A stretch of DNA of 64,000 bases from Isoetes taiwanensis (GCA_021234155.1 JAJEKV010000005.1:18894089-18958088); one strand, 5' to 3'. Positions 10,709 through 23,656 are shown, numbered from the stretch's first letter. Notes: generated by a model not told the origin, from the sequence alone. Numbers and translations: made by a program.

Positions 10709-12243
10709 TGTGACGTCCCCTACTCGTATACGGTGCACTCACCATATACAAACAGGAGTTCATCCCCCATACCAGCTCCACACTGATACACGGCCCTCCA
10801 CATATCACTGTACCCGTAACGAGTCCCAGTGGGAAGAGTGGAAGGGTCATTTTACCCCGTCTCCCTCAGGGCCTACCTAGCTGCGGAAGCGTAAACGTAC
10901 ATGTCAGTAAACAATATCATCACATATCCACCTCGAAGGGTGGTACATTAACATCTGCATAGACAAAGATCAGCACAATACATAAGGGGAAATCTACCCA
11001 AGGCTCAGACTCAAGGGATGACTGACGGCTTGGGCCTCCAGAGTTCATTGCAGACAGAATTCATGGCAATGGATTTGGCTGGCATAAGAACATGGCATCG
11101 GGTTGTCCACTCCATCCGCCCCTCCTGTGCACACTTTGCAGAGTAGGCTGAAAAGTGTTGGGACCTGACTGTAGCCCGCCGAATGCATAGCCAAAAGGGC
11201 TATTTCTGAGTTGCATCTCCCCAGTTCCGATGGGGCAGGTAGGGATCACTCCCTCCAGATGTCTACATGCTGACTCAAGGTGACTAGAGGGCCACTGCCC
11301 TTATTCGACTGAACCCACTGGAAAGTGAACACCACTTCACGGGTGTCGAGCCCATGCCTTGCCCGCACTCAGTGGTAAGTCATTAGACCTAGTCACGATG
11401 ATCCCCGGTAGGCCTTACAGACCAGAGGGATCGTTCAAGAGTCAGAACACGAACCTCCTTCTTAGCCAGTCTGGCCCCTTCACCCACAACCAGGTGTGGT
11501 TCTTGTACACAGGCCGAATCTACAGTGTGCTAGAGAGGCTAATCTAGGAGCATCTACTACCAAGCTTGAGGTCTCTACCACCCTTTCCAAGACAAGGAGT
11601 TCACAGATATACATCATCCCCATACATCACAGAGAACTAAAGAACTAGATCTAAGCTATATCATAGAATTAGGTTCTTTAGTTAGAGTCTGGTAACTAGA
11701 GATCTAGATAGCTGCTAAGGGCGATTTAATAGACTAAACCTACTGATACAATGACTGGAAGACAGTTTAGACAATTAAATCGACTACCTACCTGATCCTT
11801 GAGTTGCTCCTCCTGACTTGAGTTCCACCATCCTGCTGAACTGCTCGAATCAAGGAGAACTAATGGTGCAATTCGCTTAGACAAAGTCTGGGAGGCAGTT
11901 TTGACCCTTTGAGTGAGCAAAACAGAGCTCTAAAACCCTATGGACGAAAATAGCAAGTTAGGGTTTCCCTAACCTAAATAGACAAGGGGTTACCCTTTAA
12001 GCATGTGGGATAATTGGGAATGGCTAGGTGGCATAAAGGTGTCCACATGGGAAAATGTGCACCTAGATTAATGTGCACATTGGTAAATGTGCACATTAAT
12101 AAATGCACATATCTTGCAAGTTGCCCCCTAGGGGCTACCCGCCTAGCTACACGTCGGCGTACACGTCAGTCGGGGTGGCGTGTACGCGTGACGAGGCAGT
12201 ACAGTATACGTCCTGGGACCGTATGCTGTGCTGGAACGTCACA
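10709..12243 (-). repeat. 3' LTR of chromovirus 1
   Basis: 1535 bp. Its ends on the plus strand are TGTGACGTCCCC and GGAACGTCACA, so the termini are inverted TGTGACG/CGTCACA. It is homologous along its length to the solo LTR at 26316-27907 and more distantly to the LTRs of chromovirus 2. Confidence 0.9.
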
Positions 12244-12257
12244 TTCTCCCCACCTTG
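12244..12257 (-). other. Polypurine tract of chromovirus 1
   Basis: On the minus strand the bases ccaaggtggggagaa immediately precede the LTR start, which fixes the element's orientation. The region 12258-13082 is its untranslated 3' part, in which I see no gene. Confidence 0.8.
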
Positions 12258-13082
12258 GAATGATGCTGTCCGCAGCATCGTGGGTCTCCCCACCTTGGAA
12301 TCTTCCTAACCTGCAATCAACCTGATGCATACAGTATAGTACTATGGTACTTACACATTTATTATGATTACCCTAAAGCAATATTTTTATAACATTATTA
12401 CGCCCTTAACTTATGAAATAACTTATCAATTCGTGACATCATTAAAACAGTTACTCGATAATTTCACTTGTCACGACAATTTAGTTTATCAAAATTTTAA
12501 CATTTAATGTATATAATTATCGTTCGAGGTACTCTTCGTAGTTCGACCTCCCTGCCCTCCGGAGCGCTCTATTGGCCTGCAGGTTGACACTACCATTTTA
12601 ATTATTAATAAAAATTTTGGTTATATGGTGACCACCCCACCTATCTACATGGATGCATGGCTAATCTCCCGGCGTAGGAAGAGGGTGAATCTTCCATTAT
12701 GGCCGTGGAGACATCTCCCTATAATGCCTATATACCGCTCATGCCTACACCTTTAGTTGCCCAACGTGGAGGATAAGTCCTTCCCGTATATGGGGCGTGA
12801 AGGCCAGATTCCTCCTATCACGCATATATGGGGCTAGAGGTGCTTTTCCTATCAGTGCATTCCTCAATGACCTCCTTTCTCTCGAGGTCGTCTACTTCCG
12901 TGGGACAGAAGTAGACTTTCTAATCTACCTTCCACTCATCCAAGCGGAAATGCGGTCATGCCTACATTGACATTACACCACGCCCTAGAGATCACCGTAG
13001 TGGTCTCATCATCGGTAACAACGCATGCACCCCATACCTAGCATAGGTTGCATGCGTAGATTAATCTTAACTACACATAGAA

Positions 13083-16000
13083 TTAATCTGCACAAATCGA
13101 CATGCCTGAGCCGATTTCTTCGGAGATGACCTTGCCGTCCCATTGCTCCATAAACTGTGGGTACTGCTTTACTAGATCTTTCTTAAGTACCCATGTCGCG
13201 TCTTCCACTGGTAAGTGCTTCCACTTGATCAAATATTGGAGGAACTCCGATCTTCTTGTTTTCTTGAAGGCTTTATCAAGAATCAACTCTGGAACTATTT
13301 CCAGCTGCTCCTCCATCATTTCCAACAGCGTTGGAGTGTCCAAAACTTCATCTGGATTTGGAGTATGCTTCTTCAACAAACTCACGTGGAAGACCTTATG
13401 AATCTTTAGGTGTGCTGGTAGATCCAATCTGTAGGATTGATTACCTATTCTCTTGACTATTCTGAAGGGTCTAGCCCACCTTGGAGCAAGCTTCTTACAA
13501 TTACCAATGCGGAGCTTCGCCTGCTTTACCTTGATCTTGAGCCATATATCATCTCCAACTTGGAACTCTCTGACTGTCCGATGCTTGTCGGCGATGCTCT
13601 TTTGTCGACTCCTTGCTGCTAGAAGATACCCTCGAACTTCTTCCATGAGCTGCTGCATGTCGGACAACATCTGCTGCGAAACCTCTACTTTTGACACGGG
13701 ATTGTGCCAAGTGTCTGGAGTTAGGCATTGATAGCCGTAATTGATCATAAACGACGACATTTGGGATGATTCTTGCTTGGTGCTATTGTAGGCAAACTCC
13801 ACCAAGTGAATAAATTCTTCCCACATACCTTGCTTGTTCCAGACATAGTTCCGTAGCATGTCCTCTGTTGGTCCGCTCCGTTTGGCCATCCGACTGGGGA
13901 TGATAAGCCGTGCTCATGGATAGCTTCGTTTGAATTGTCGCAAAGAGGTCTTGCCAAAAGGCGCTCATAAACTTTGGATCCCTGTCGGAGATAATCTCCC
14001 TTGGCATGCCATGAAGCCTGAAGATTTCTTTGGTGAAGAGCTTCGCTGTATCCATAGCGGTGTCTGTGGTCCTGCAAGGCACAAAATGTGCCATCTTTGA
14101 CAACTTGTCGACCACTACCATCAAGGCATCCTTCCCTCTTACTGTCCTTGGAAGCCCTGTTATGAAATCCATGCTGATCACCTCCCACTTAGCGTTTGAC
14201 ATCGCTAATGGCTCCAAAGCCCCTGGAATTCGAAGCTGCTCTGCCTTTGTCCGCTGACATAGCTGACATTCCTTGATGTAGCGAGGTACCTGCTTCTTCA
14301 TTCCTGGCCAATAGTAGCTGCTGCGCACTTTGAAATATGTTTTCATGAATCCCACATGGCCAGCTATAGGGCTGTTGTGCATGTCGTGGAGGATCAATTT
14401 CCTTACACCTGATGATTCGGGCACGCACAACTTGTCTTTATGGTATAACAGGTTGCCTTCCTTCTTATAATGTTTGAAGGCTTCCCGCTCTTTATCTGTT
14501 CTAGCCTCCCTAGAGAGGCTTGCCCATACTTCCTTGAAATCCACATCCGTTGGCAAGGACTCTTCAATCTTCCTACCAAAGTCGCTGGAGAGCGTCGAAA
14601 TTGCATTGCAATGCACCCTAGTTGTCAGGGGATGCCTTGAAAGTGCATCCGCTACCACATTGAGCTTCCCCGGCTTGTAGACTATATCAAAGTCATACTC
14701 TTCAAGGAACTCCATCCACCTTCTCTGCCTCAGATTAAGGTGTGGTTGCATGAATATATACTGAAGGCTCTGATGGTCTGTATCCAATTGGAACTTCCTT
14801 CCCAAGAGGTAGTGCCTCCAAATTCTTAATGCCCTGACAACCGCAAGCAATTCCTGATCATGGGCGGGGTAGCGCGTTTCGGCGTCGTTCATCTTCCTGG
14901 AATCATACGCTACCACACGCCTGCATGAGCACTGCACCTGTGGCTATCTTACTCGCATCTGTCGCCACAAGCTTATCTTTTTCTGGGTCTGGCAGGGTCA
15001 AGACAGGGGCGGTCGTCAGAGCTTCCTTCAACAATTCAAACCCCGCTTGGGCTTTCTTGTGCCAATGCTCTGCCCAATCTTTCACCTTCTCCGCCCTCGT
15101 CAAGTCTGTTAGCGGGGCCGCTATCTTAGCAAAGTTCCTCACGAACTTCCTGTAGTACCCTGCTAGGCCGAGGAAACTTCTGACCTCATGCACATTCTTC
15201 GGTGCCGGCCACTGAATCACTGCTTCAATCTTAGCGGGATCCGTCGAGATTCCTTCTGTTGAGCTCACATGACCCAGGTATTCCACCTTCTCCGTTGCGA
15301 AGTGGCACTTCGACAACTTGGCATACAACTGGTGCCTCTTCAACTTCTCCAGCACTCTCCTTAAGTGTTGCACGTGCTCTTCAAGGGATCTGCTATACAC
15401 CAAAATGTCGTCAAAGAATACAATCACAAAGGTGTCTAAGAATTCCCTGAAGATGTCGTTCATGAGCCTCATGAACGTTGCTGGGGCGTTTCGATAAGCC
15501 GAAAGGCATTACCGTGAACTCATAGTGTCCATATCGCGTTCTGAAAATGGATGTCTTCTTCCTTTATCCGGATCTAGTGATAGCCTGACCTTAAGTCAAT
15601 TTTGGAGAAGACCTTTGCCCCTTGCAGCTGATCCATCAAGTCATCTGATCTGGGGAGCGCGTACTTGTTCTTGATGGTGTGCTTGTTCAACTGCCTATAG
15701 TCTATGCACATCCTCAAACTGCCATACTTTTTCTTGACAAAAAGAATGGGCGCTCCAAATGGCGAGACGCTAGGTCTAATGAAGCCTAGGTCGAGCAACT
15801 CCTGCAATTGCTTCTTTAGCTCCGTCAACTCCTGCGTCGTCATTCTATATGGGGCCTTGCTTCGTTCCTGGTTCGAGTGCTATCTCACACTCGACTCCCC
15901 TGTAAGGAGGAAGGTGCTCGATCTCGTCTGGAAAGAGATCGTGGAATTTCGTGATCAACTTAGCTATTTGCTTCGGCAACTTGCTGAGCACCTTGTCTTC

Positions 16001-17050
16001 TTTGCTTTCTTCTGACTCCGGCTCTTCAATCTCAAGCTTGAAGATGTATGCTACCTGCTCGCTCTTGATGCACTTGAACAGCCGTTTAGAAGACATACAC
16101 TGCATGATGGGAACAACTTCTTTACCTGTGATCTCAATGATCTTGTCGTCGGGTGTTGGGAAGGTCACTTTCCGCTTTCCACAATCAATGATGGCCCCTG
16201 CTGGTCCAAGATACTCCATTCCTATGATCAAGTCGTACTTGCCAATGCCCATTACTTCTGCCCCCATCTGGATATTAATCCCTGGCAAGTCGATGTCGAA
16301 GTTAATTCTCTTGCCTGCTGTCTGCCTTACTGCTCCACTTGCTAAGACAACGGGCCTCGGCTTCGACTTCAGTGGTTTCAACTTCAACATCTCAACCATT
16401 CTGGGGGATGCAAAGTTGTGGCTACTTCCTGAGTCTATTAGGACTATGAAGGACTTGGCCTTGGCCTTCCTTACTGTGGAAATTACCTTATACTGGTTCT
16501 CTGCTTGCTCTGTATCTATTGCGTCAAAGATATGACACTCACCCTCAATGTAGTCGCGGGCTGTCTCGCCGTCGTCGTCAGACAGAGTGTCCCAATCTCC
16601 CAACTCCGCTAGTGCTGCACTCATGACGTAGGGGCAGTTTGCTGTCCTATGGCCTGGCTGGAAACACCTGAAGCAAAGCTGCTTTTCTATGCACTCCTGC
16701 CTCTTTTTCTTGGGCATCGCCTGCAAAAAGGATCGCACTGCTTTGGAGTAGTTTGACCCTTCCTGCTTGTCCTTGAAGGACACCTGCTTCTTCTCCTGCT
16801 GCTTCCCCTGATTGCCACCATATGGGGCTCTAGCTGGACCTGGGCTGGTTGCCCTAGGGCTATAACTGCCTGTTGCCTTGCCTTTATCCTGGTAATACTG
16901 CTGCCTCTGCCCGCTATTCTGAGGTCCCGTCCCTTGCAAGCTTATTTCCTTGGACTCTGCTTCTGATACTGTCTTAGGGTTTATTGCCCTTACAAGCTTG
17001 CCCCTCAACGTAGCTCTACACTGCATGCTTCTCACCCAACTTTGGCACAT
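13083..17050 (-). pseudogene. Chromovirus 1 pol: protease, RT, RNase H, integrase, chromodomain
   Basis: Minus-strand segments give the Ty3/gypsy order. Nucleocapsid knuckle CFRCFQPGHRTANC; protease [23 protein letters not shown] and [18 protein letters not shown]; RNase H DTDHQSLQYIF; integrase zinc finger (HDMHNSPIAGH...CQLC); integrase catalytic residues in MDFITGLP, SDRDPKF and GQTERTN. The C-terminus carries a chromodomain, QYLIKWKHLPVEDATWVL (about 13150-13260). Frame breaks near 17030, 15840, 15470-15574, 14920 and 13880 split it into five open segments, so it is probably inactive or affected by sequence errors. Chromodomains of this class can bind modified histone tails and steer integration. 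Confidence 0.93.
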
Positions 17051-17744
17051 AAAGCCTTAGCCTCATGAATTCCTCTGTATATTTCTGGACTGATTTGTTT
17101 CCCTGTTGCAACCTGTAAAATTGCTGCATCATGCTGGACTTGTGCTCTCTCGGGACATAATGGCGCTTGAAAGCTTTAGCGAACTTTCTGAACCTGCAAG
17201 CATCCCTGCTTAAGCCATGGGCCTTGGCATAACCTTTCCACCAAATGCGTGCTGCTCCCTTCAGGTTGGCTGTTGCCACCCTGCCTTTATCCTTGTCCTT
17301 CATACCATAAGCGTTGCCATATTCACTCATCTCATCGAGCCAAGCCTCTGCTTCCATTCCTGACCTGTTCTCGCCTGAGAATTGCTCGAGCATCCTGGCC
17401 TTCCAAACATTTCCCAATGCAGAGTCTACCTTGTTCTGGTAGTCAGAGGCTCTTGTGTCCCTTTGTCGTCCATCTGTGGTGTCCCTCTGCCTTCCATCTC
17501 TACGGTCCTGGGCCTGCTCTTCCTCTTCCTCGGAGTCGGAGTCCGAATCTGAGCTTGAGTCAGAGGATTCCGAGCTGGAGGACCTCCTTCTCTTGCTTCT
17601 CCTCTTGTCTCTTCCTGTTTTCCGAGCTGATGCCTGTGGCAACTGAGCATTGCCCTCCGAACCTACTCCTGCTTGTGCGGCCAGGAGAGCCTTTATCTGC
17701 TCAAGGTCCGTCCTCATCTGTGATATTTCCTCTTCTGGGGTCAT
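17016..17744 (-). CDS. Chromovirus 1 gag
   Basis: It starts MTPEEEISQMRTDLEQIKAL at 17744, has a basic then Ser/Asp/Glu-rich linker (about residues 45-75), and then a retrotransposon capsid core (EAWLDEMSEYGNAYGMKDKD, ARIWWKGYAKAHG, FAKAFKRHYVPREHKSSMMQ). It ends after VPKLGEKHAV by a frame break. The following overlapping frame resumes the C-terminal capsid and the zinc knuckle. The capsid core aligns with the frame at 56257-56544 of chromovirus 2. It packages the RNA in the cytoplasmic particle. The spacer 17745-18040 shows no gene. Confidence 0.9.
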   Translation of the reverse strand: MTPEEEISQMRTDLEQIKALLAAQAGVGSEGNAQLPQASARKTGRDKRRSKRRRSSSSESSDSSSDSDSDSEEEEEQAQDRRDGRQRDTTDGRQRDTRASDYQNKVDSALGNVWKARMLEQFSGENRSGMEAEAWLDEMSEYGNAYGMKDKDKGRVATANLKGAARIWWKGYAKAHGLSRDACRFRKFAKAFKRHYVPREHKSSMMQQFYRLQQGNKSVQKYTEEFMRLRLYVPKLGEKHAV

Positions 17745-19041
17745 GGGTCCAAATTCTTCATAAAGGCTCCTTGCCGAGGGTGGCCTGGGTTGCCGGGGGT
17801 GGCCTGGGCGGAGTCTGTTCTTCCATATGGTCTCGGCGTTGTCGTTCCCCTGAGCCTAGGCCTCTAGCTGCATACACAAGTAGGTCATGGCTATGAGGTT
17901 AGTTTTATTTATTCTCTTGCATTATATATGTTTGTTGGTATGGTTGTGGAACAAAATACATCAACAAAACATTTAAAGTGCAAAAGAAATTATATTTATA
18001 TTATATTATAATTACAACGCCCCCGGGATCAAGAGTCTAACTATTCTTGATATCGCCGGTAGGATGGGTTATCTTCGAGGAACTTCTTAACTTGGGCCGT
18101 TCCTACCGAGTGTCCCAAGTTCCTGAGGACGTTGGTTGATGACCCGCCCTGCAAAGCTCTCACTAATTCCTCTACCCTGCGGTCGGAGGTGTAAGCTGCG
18201 GTCACTGCCAGTCTTCCCTGCCGTCTGTAAGGTATGGCGAAGTAAAAAATGTCGAGGGCTATCGCTCTCTTGACCAGGACGGCATATTCGGTGTTGGGAG
18301 CTAGCCGAGCATGCCGGCCAAAGCCTCGATTAGCATCGATATTCCTTCCTCGCCCCTGGGGGTGAATTTGCGGTGGATTACCGCTATTCTTCCGTCCATC
18401 AGCAGGGGGAGGTAATACCGCAACGACCTGTCGTTGTGTGACGAATCTTCGCCTCCTCGGCCTCCAACTCTGTGTCTGCTCGCATAGTCATCGACCTCCA
18501 CCGTGGTGAGCTCCCTGTAATCTCTAACTGTTGCTGAAGCTCTCCTGAGGTCGAACTCGCCTCTTCTCTCCGGGGGAGGTGCTGTCGAAGAACATGCCGT
18601 TAAGATGTTCGAGGTCTTGTTGCGGATCCCCATCCGTTCTTGTAGAGCAAGGAACTCTTCCTCCGTCGGTAGTTGTCGCGCCTCCATAATCTGTCTGATA
18701 TTGCTGTAGGCTTGAATATCGGAGGTCGACTCTCCCGTGTAAGTGTCGGCTTCCCTTACTTGGAGTGGGAAGTCGGAAGTTCCTCGGACGATGAAGTCGT
18801 CCAGGTCTGTTTTCCGGAGCTGGTGCAGCAGCTCGTCAGGTCGATACTCTCTTTCCCTGCACTCCGGGAGGTTCTGGATGTCGCTTAAAAGCAGGTACTC
18901 TTCGCCCTCTACGATGATGGGGGCTAGGCTTGTGATGCCCAACCCAATGGGTGGCGCGATCCTGAGAGTTTGCCGGCTTCTTTCGAATTCCTGCAATTCC
19001 TGTTCTGCTAGCCGCTGCTCTTCTGCTGGGTCGAGCTCGAC

Positions 19042-19493
19042 TGTTGAGTTTGGGGTTCTTGGCAACACCTTGCAGCAGCAGTCCATGACTGCCGGATGCC
19101 ACAGGGCTGCCACAAATGCTCATGGATCAATAAAAGAAGATGGGAAGAAACTCCAAGAACAAGAACAAAGCAAAGAATGAACAAAACAGAATCATGTTGA
19201 TGCTCCAAAAGGAGGTGCTCCAAAACGTGAGCAAAAACCTAAACAATGAGAGGAAATGCTCTCTCTAAATAGTAGAGAAAAACCCTAACCCTAACTGACA
19301 TCTCACCTTTCACATATCTAGGCTAAATCTGGGCCATAGATTGTGGGGTCCAATATGACAAATACATGTGGCCTATGCCACCTACCACATATGTGGGCTA
19401 AATCTGGGCCGTAGATCAAGTGGTCCAATGTGATAAATACATGTGGCCTATGCCACTCATACTCATACATATGTTTAGCCCAAAGGGCTAACA
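19042..19493 (-). repeat. 3' LTR of the LARD-like element
   Basis: 452 bp, the counterpart of 23210-23656. The main differences are scattered substitutions and a 6-bp repeat (actcat) near 19460. It is followed at 19494 by ctccccccc, the complement of a polypurine tract. Confidence 0.88.
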
Positions 19494-19510
19494 CTCCCCC
19501 CCACCACACC
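19494..19510 (-). other. Polypurine tract of the LARD-like element
   Basis: On the minus strand ggtgtggtgggggggag abuts the LTR, marking this side as the 3' end. Confidence 0.8.
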
Positions 19511-19827
19511 AAACTATGTAGAACCTTTATAACAGCAGGTTAAACATTTACAACAGTGTCCAAAGTGAGGGGAAATAATGATAATGTCGCCGAAGTCTTG
19601 ATCCAAAAATGCCAATATCGATGAAGTACAAAAATCGTAAGAGGTTGAGAAGGCTGTCACCACTTCTCTTGAGCTTGCCACAAGCTCCTTTAATTTCGTA
19701 GAAGTCAAATCTAATGTGGAGAAGGCTGTCACCACTTCTCATAGAGCTTGCCACTAGCTCCAAATACATGCGCCAATCAAAGTGTCTTGTTGAACAAAAA
19801 AATGTGGAAACAAAAGTTGTTGAAGGG

Positions 19828-20070
19828 GCGGAAGGTTTTAAGTCATCTTCATGCCATTTTTGAACTGGAAAAGTTGAAACAAGGAGTTGAACTTGAAAGA
19901 TTTGAAACATAAGTGATTGAAGGGGCGGAAGGCCCTAAGTTATCTTCACGCCATTTGTTGAACTTGAAAGAGTTTGAGCAGATAGTTGAACTTGAAGGAG
20001 TTGAAAATTGAAGGGGCGGAAGGCTGTAAGTCATCTTCACGCCATTTGTTGAACTTGAAAGAGGCTCAAC
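19828..20070. repeat. Tandem repeat of about 85-95 bp in the LARD-like element
   Basis: Three imperfect copies contain ggggcggaagg, then aagtcatcttcacgccattt and gttgaacttgaaagag. A further partial copy is at about 20590. Confidence 0.7.
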
Positions 20071-20869
20071 CGCCATGTATTATGGACGGTCAAGATGGAT
20101 TAAAAAGGTTGTCTCTCAAACGCCCTGCATTTGGGTTGATGAGGTAAGCTTGAATGTTGAGGAAAGATTGCTGAAAAAAGGCCTACACATGCCATAGGGC
20201 TGTGTGAGGTTTGTTGGTACAAGGTACAAAGAAGATCTCCAAGAATGCGGCAAAAGATGAGGCGTCCCCCAAAATGTGCCAAAAATATGTTCCAAAGACT
20301 TCCTGCATGAAAAGAGGATTGAAAGTTGTGCTCGAAGTCACGCCGTGAGGGGCCATGACAATTTTGATGAACTCACGCCATTGGGCCGTGATTTTGTTGC
20401 CGAAAGAGAAGGATGCTGCTGGACTTATGGATTGATGAAAATTTGTGCCTCCAAAGGCATAATGCCTCAAAAATTTGACAAGAGGTCAAGAAGTCACCAT
20501 TAAACAAAGCACGCCAAGTGGCCGTGATCGAGTTTGCATCCAAGAATGGCCTTAACATGCCGTTGGGCCATGTAAGGCGAAGGTATGAAAGGGGCGGAAG
20601 GTTGAATCATCTTCGCGCCATTTGCTTATAAGCATGCCATGTATAGAACGTGATAGATGGTATAAAAAACCCTCTTCAATAGTAGAAGAAGTGAAAAATA
20701 CCAAGAATGGTGCCCATCTTGAATGGCCTAAGTGCCAAAGGTTGCCATAAAAGAATCGAGTCATTGAAGATATGTGTGTTGAACGACAAGTGCCCGCCTT
20801 GAAGGTGCAGACAATTAAAAATTTCATGCTCACTTTTTTTTTTTTTAATGGTTGGGTGGGCCGCACGCC

Positions 20870-21180
20870 GGAATTGGTGCCACGCCCGTGAGGGGCCGTG
20901 GGCGCTGAAAGTGCCGTGGCCGTGGGGTTCTGAGGGCGGAAGGCCACGCCGTGACGTGCCGTGGGAGCGTCCACGCCGTGATGGGCCGTGGGGGCTCTGA
21001 TGCTGAGGCCACGCCGTGAGGGGCCGTGGGAGAGGCCACGCCGTGAAGGGCCGTGGGAGCTCTGATAACGAAACAGAGTGCCGTGAGGTGCTGAGAGCAG
21101 AGAGGCCACGCCGTGACAAGCCATGGCGCCTAGAAGGTCGTTTGTTGGTCCACGCCGTGAGGGGCCGTGGAGGTATGCAT
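20870..21180. repeat. GC-rich tandem repeat (ccacgccgtgaggggccgtgg)
   Basis: A 25-40 bp unit containing ccacgccgtgaggggccgtg repeats about eight times and is partly self-complementary. Single copies also occur at 20338 and 21776. The antisense Pro/His-rich open frames here come from this repeat and are not genes. Confidence 0.8.
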
Positions 21181-23184
21181 AGTCGGTACTCTTGATTTCA
21201 ACGGATCTCTGGAGCTGAGAGTAAGATTGTCAAGAAAAAAGGATAGGGCATTTCATGGCCACGGAAAATACTTTGCGAGAGTGAGGGTGCATCGCTGCTG
21301 CTGCTAGACCTATGCCGCTCAAAGATGGCTTCAATATTTTGCTTGGCGATGTACAAATCCGAGCCTGTCTGTCTGAGACAGTGCGAATGTTGCAACAGAT
21401 GCTTCTTAGCAGGTAAATTGCTTGACGAAAATATTGAGACAGAGCTTCAGGTTGGAATAAGCGACCAAATGCAGCTGCTGATTGTGGTGACTGAAGTTCG
21501 AGACTGGAGATGGTTTATCATGATTTACCTGAGAAGAATTCCTCAAGAAGCAGAGAAATATGGCAGCCACATATCAAATTTTACAGAGACCCCTTTGCGT
21601 GGGCGATGTCGTCTGGCCATTAAGGCTCTTGCATATAGAGAGATATATTTTGCTGTGATTGGAAGGAATCCTGCCTTATGCTGGACTATTCCGTCAGGAT
21701 TTGGCTCAGGGTTGGAGTCACGAGCCGTGGATAATGGAGCTTAACCAAAAGAATTTTCTTTTTTGTGCAAGGTTCCACGCCGTGGAGTTGTCATGCTGGA
21801 TTTGGGGCTGAGTCCGTGACCTGTAGGCACCCGAGTTTGCTTTGAAGTTGAATGAAGCCATGCCCTGATGGTGAGCGTCAAAAATTTGTTATGGCTGAGC
21901 CTTAGCCTAAGCCGCCCAGACCATGAAGATGAAGGTCAGAGAAGCCAGGCCTTGATGGGCCTTGGCCGTCTTTTGATCAGAATGAATCTGCCGAAAGTAA
22001 AGAAGAGGGCAGTGCATGAAAATCCCAACTGAGGTACTCTCTTGCCAAATAATTGATGCTCTGTCCAAAAGTAATTGAGAATCCCCTGTTTTTCAAATGA
22101 TATGGCCCCAGAAGATTGAGATCTAGATGCAGAAGATTGAGATCTGGAGACTAAGAAATTTGTTTTGGTGCCGTTTTGCCAAGGGAAAACCATGCCAACT
22201 GCTGCAATTTAGACGTCTGAAAAGATTTTGGTTCTTTGACTGTGCATGTTCAAAATAGGGGCGGATCTCTTCACGCTAAAACAGATCAAAAATTCCTAAA
22301 GAGCCCCTTGGTTGAATGGGGTTTTGTTTGCTCTTCGAATGGTGCTGCTGGTTTGGTTTGCTGAAAAATCTCGTTGCGGGCTTCCCTAAGATGCAGTGTT
22401 GGAAAAAATCGCTTATGGAAGAGCCGTGGAGCCATTTTCTTTGTGGGTTGCTTGCCAAAGCAAGGCCAACCGCAGATCAATGCAAGACCAAGCTCCCTGC
22501 TCGGTGGTCGATTTTCAAAAGAAGCTTGTCTATCCCCGGCATCCCGAATCCTCGTTCAGATCGAAAGGGCATCTGCAGCACCCAAAATAGAAGATGCCGG
22601 AAGAATGTGAGCAAATATGGCTGCTTACAGAACAGAGTATGGATATGTTGCTGATGTAGCACAGGAGGAAAAAATTGCTATGAAGAACCCAAGTGTTTGC
22701 TGAAAAGAACTGCGCCAAAATTTGCCCCTGTTTGAAGTATTGGGCAAATGTCACAGAGTATGGTCATGAAAAACAGGCTGAAGACCCGAAGAACATCTCC
22801 AACACTGCAAACGAGAAGAACTTTTAACATTTGTGGCAAAAATACTAGGAAGAGAACCACAGTTTTTTTTTTTTTTTACTGTGAACATGAAACGAACTAT
22901 GGATATGAACCAAATAAGAACTGTATCATGCAAGAACCAACGTTGCCCCTTTTCGAGATAGTGACAGATATGATAGATAATAAGCAAGAAGAATGTGTCG
23001 ATGAAGAACCAGTTATTTTTGACGAATAAGAACTTTATGCTGCCAAAAACCAAATTTGACCCTTTCTGAAACAATGGGCAAATATCAGATATGTGAATCC
23101 GAGAAAGTGTCAATGTAGAACCAAATAAGATTTTCTGAACTTTTGGAGAAACTTAAACAAAAACAAGAGGATGATCATGAGCCC

Positions 23185-23209
23185 AAGAGACCCCGGCATG
23201 AGGCGCCAG
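23185..23209 (-). other. Primer-binding site of the LARD-like element
   Basis: On the minus strand tggcgcctcatgccgggg follows the 5' LTR. It resembles the TGGCGCC...TGCCGGGG end of plant aspartate tRNA, used by several plant Ty3/gypsy groups, with a small internal mismatch. Confidence 0.6.
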
Positions 23210-23656
23210 TGTTGATATTTGGGGTTCTTGACATCACCTTGCAGCAACAGTCCATGACTGCCGGATGCCACAGGGCTGCCACAAATGCTCATGGATCAAC
23301 AAAAGAAGATGGGAAGAAACTCCAAGAACAAGAACAAAGCAAAGAATGAACAAAACAGAATCATGTTGATGCTCCAAAAGAAGGCGCTCCAAAACGTGAG
23401 CAAAAACCTAAACAATGAGAGGAAATGCTCTCTCTAAATAGTAGAGCAAAACTCTAACCCTAACTGACATCTCACCTTTCACATATCTAGGCTAAATCTG
23501 GGCCATAGATTGTGGGGTCCAATATGACAAATACATGTGGCCTATGCCACCTACCACATATGTGGGCTAAATCTGGGCCGTAGATCAAGTGGTCCAATGT
23601 GATAAATACATGTGGCCTATGCCACTCATACATATGTTTAGCCCAAAGGGCTAACA
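23210..23656 (-). repeat. 5' LTR of the LARD-like element
   Basis: 447 bp, TG...CA ends, followed by the TCGAC target duplication at 23657-23661. Confidence 0.88.

Larger units (their letters stand above)
19042..23656 (-). mobile_element. Coding-free LTR element (LARD-like) nested in ORF2
   Basis: LTRs at 19042-19493 and 23210-23656 are about 97 percent alike, begin TGTTGA and end GGGCTAACA. They are flanked by the same TCGAC at 19037-19041 and 23657-23661. A PBS lies beside the right LTR and a PPT beside the left, so it is minus-strand. The 3.7-kb internal part has no gag or pol. It holds tandem repeats and scattered short open frames (for example 21325-21744) with no recognisable product. 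It therefore looks non-autonomous. High LTR similarity indicates a fairly recent insertion, later than the chromovirus. Confidence 0.88.

Noticed and set aside
17249-17896. 215-codon plus-strand open frame
   Set aside because: It is the antisense of chromovirus gag. Capsid motifs lie on the minus strand.
19268-19290. Telomere-like aaccctaaccctaac
   Set aside because: Only two units, part of the LTR in both copies, so not a telomeric site.
20552-21124. 190-codon minus-strand Pro/His-rich open frame
   Set aside because: It is created by the GC-rich tandem repeat in the coding-free LTR element. No domain was seen.
21325-21744. 139-codon open frame in the LARD-like element
   Set aside because: Possible captured gene piece, but no recognisable motif and no splice or conservation support.
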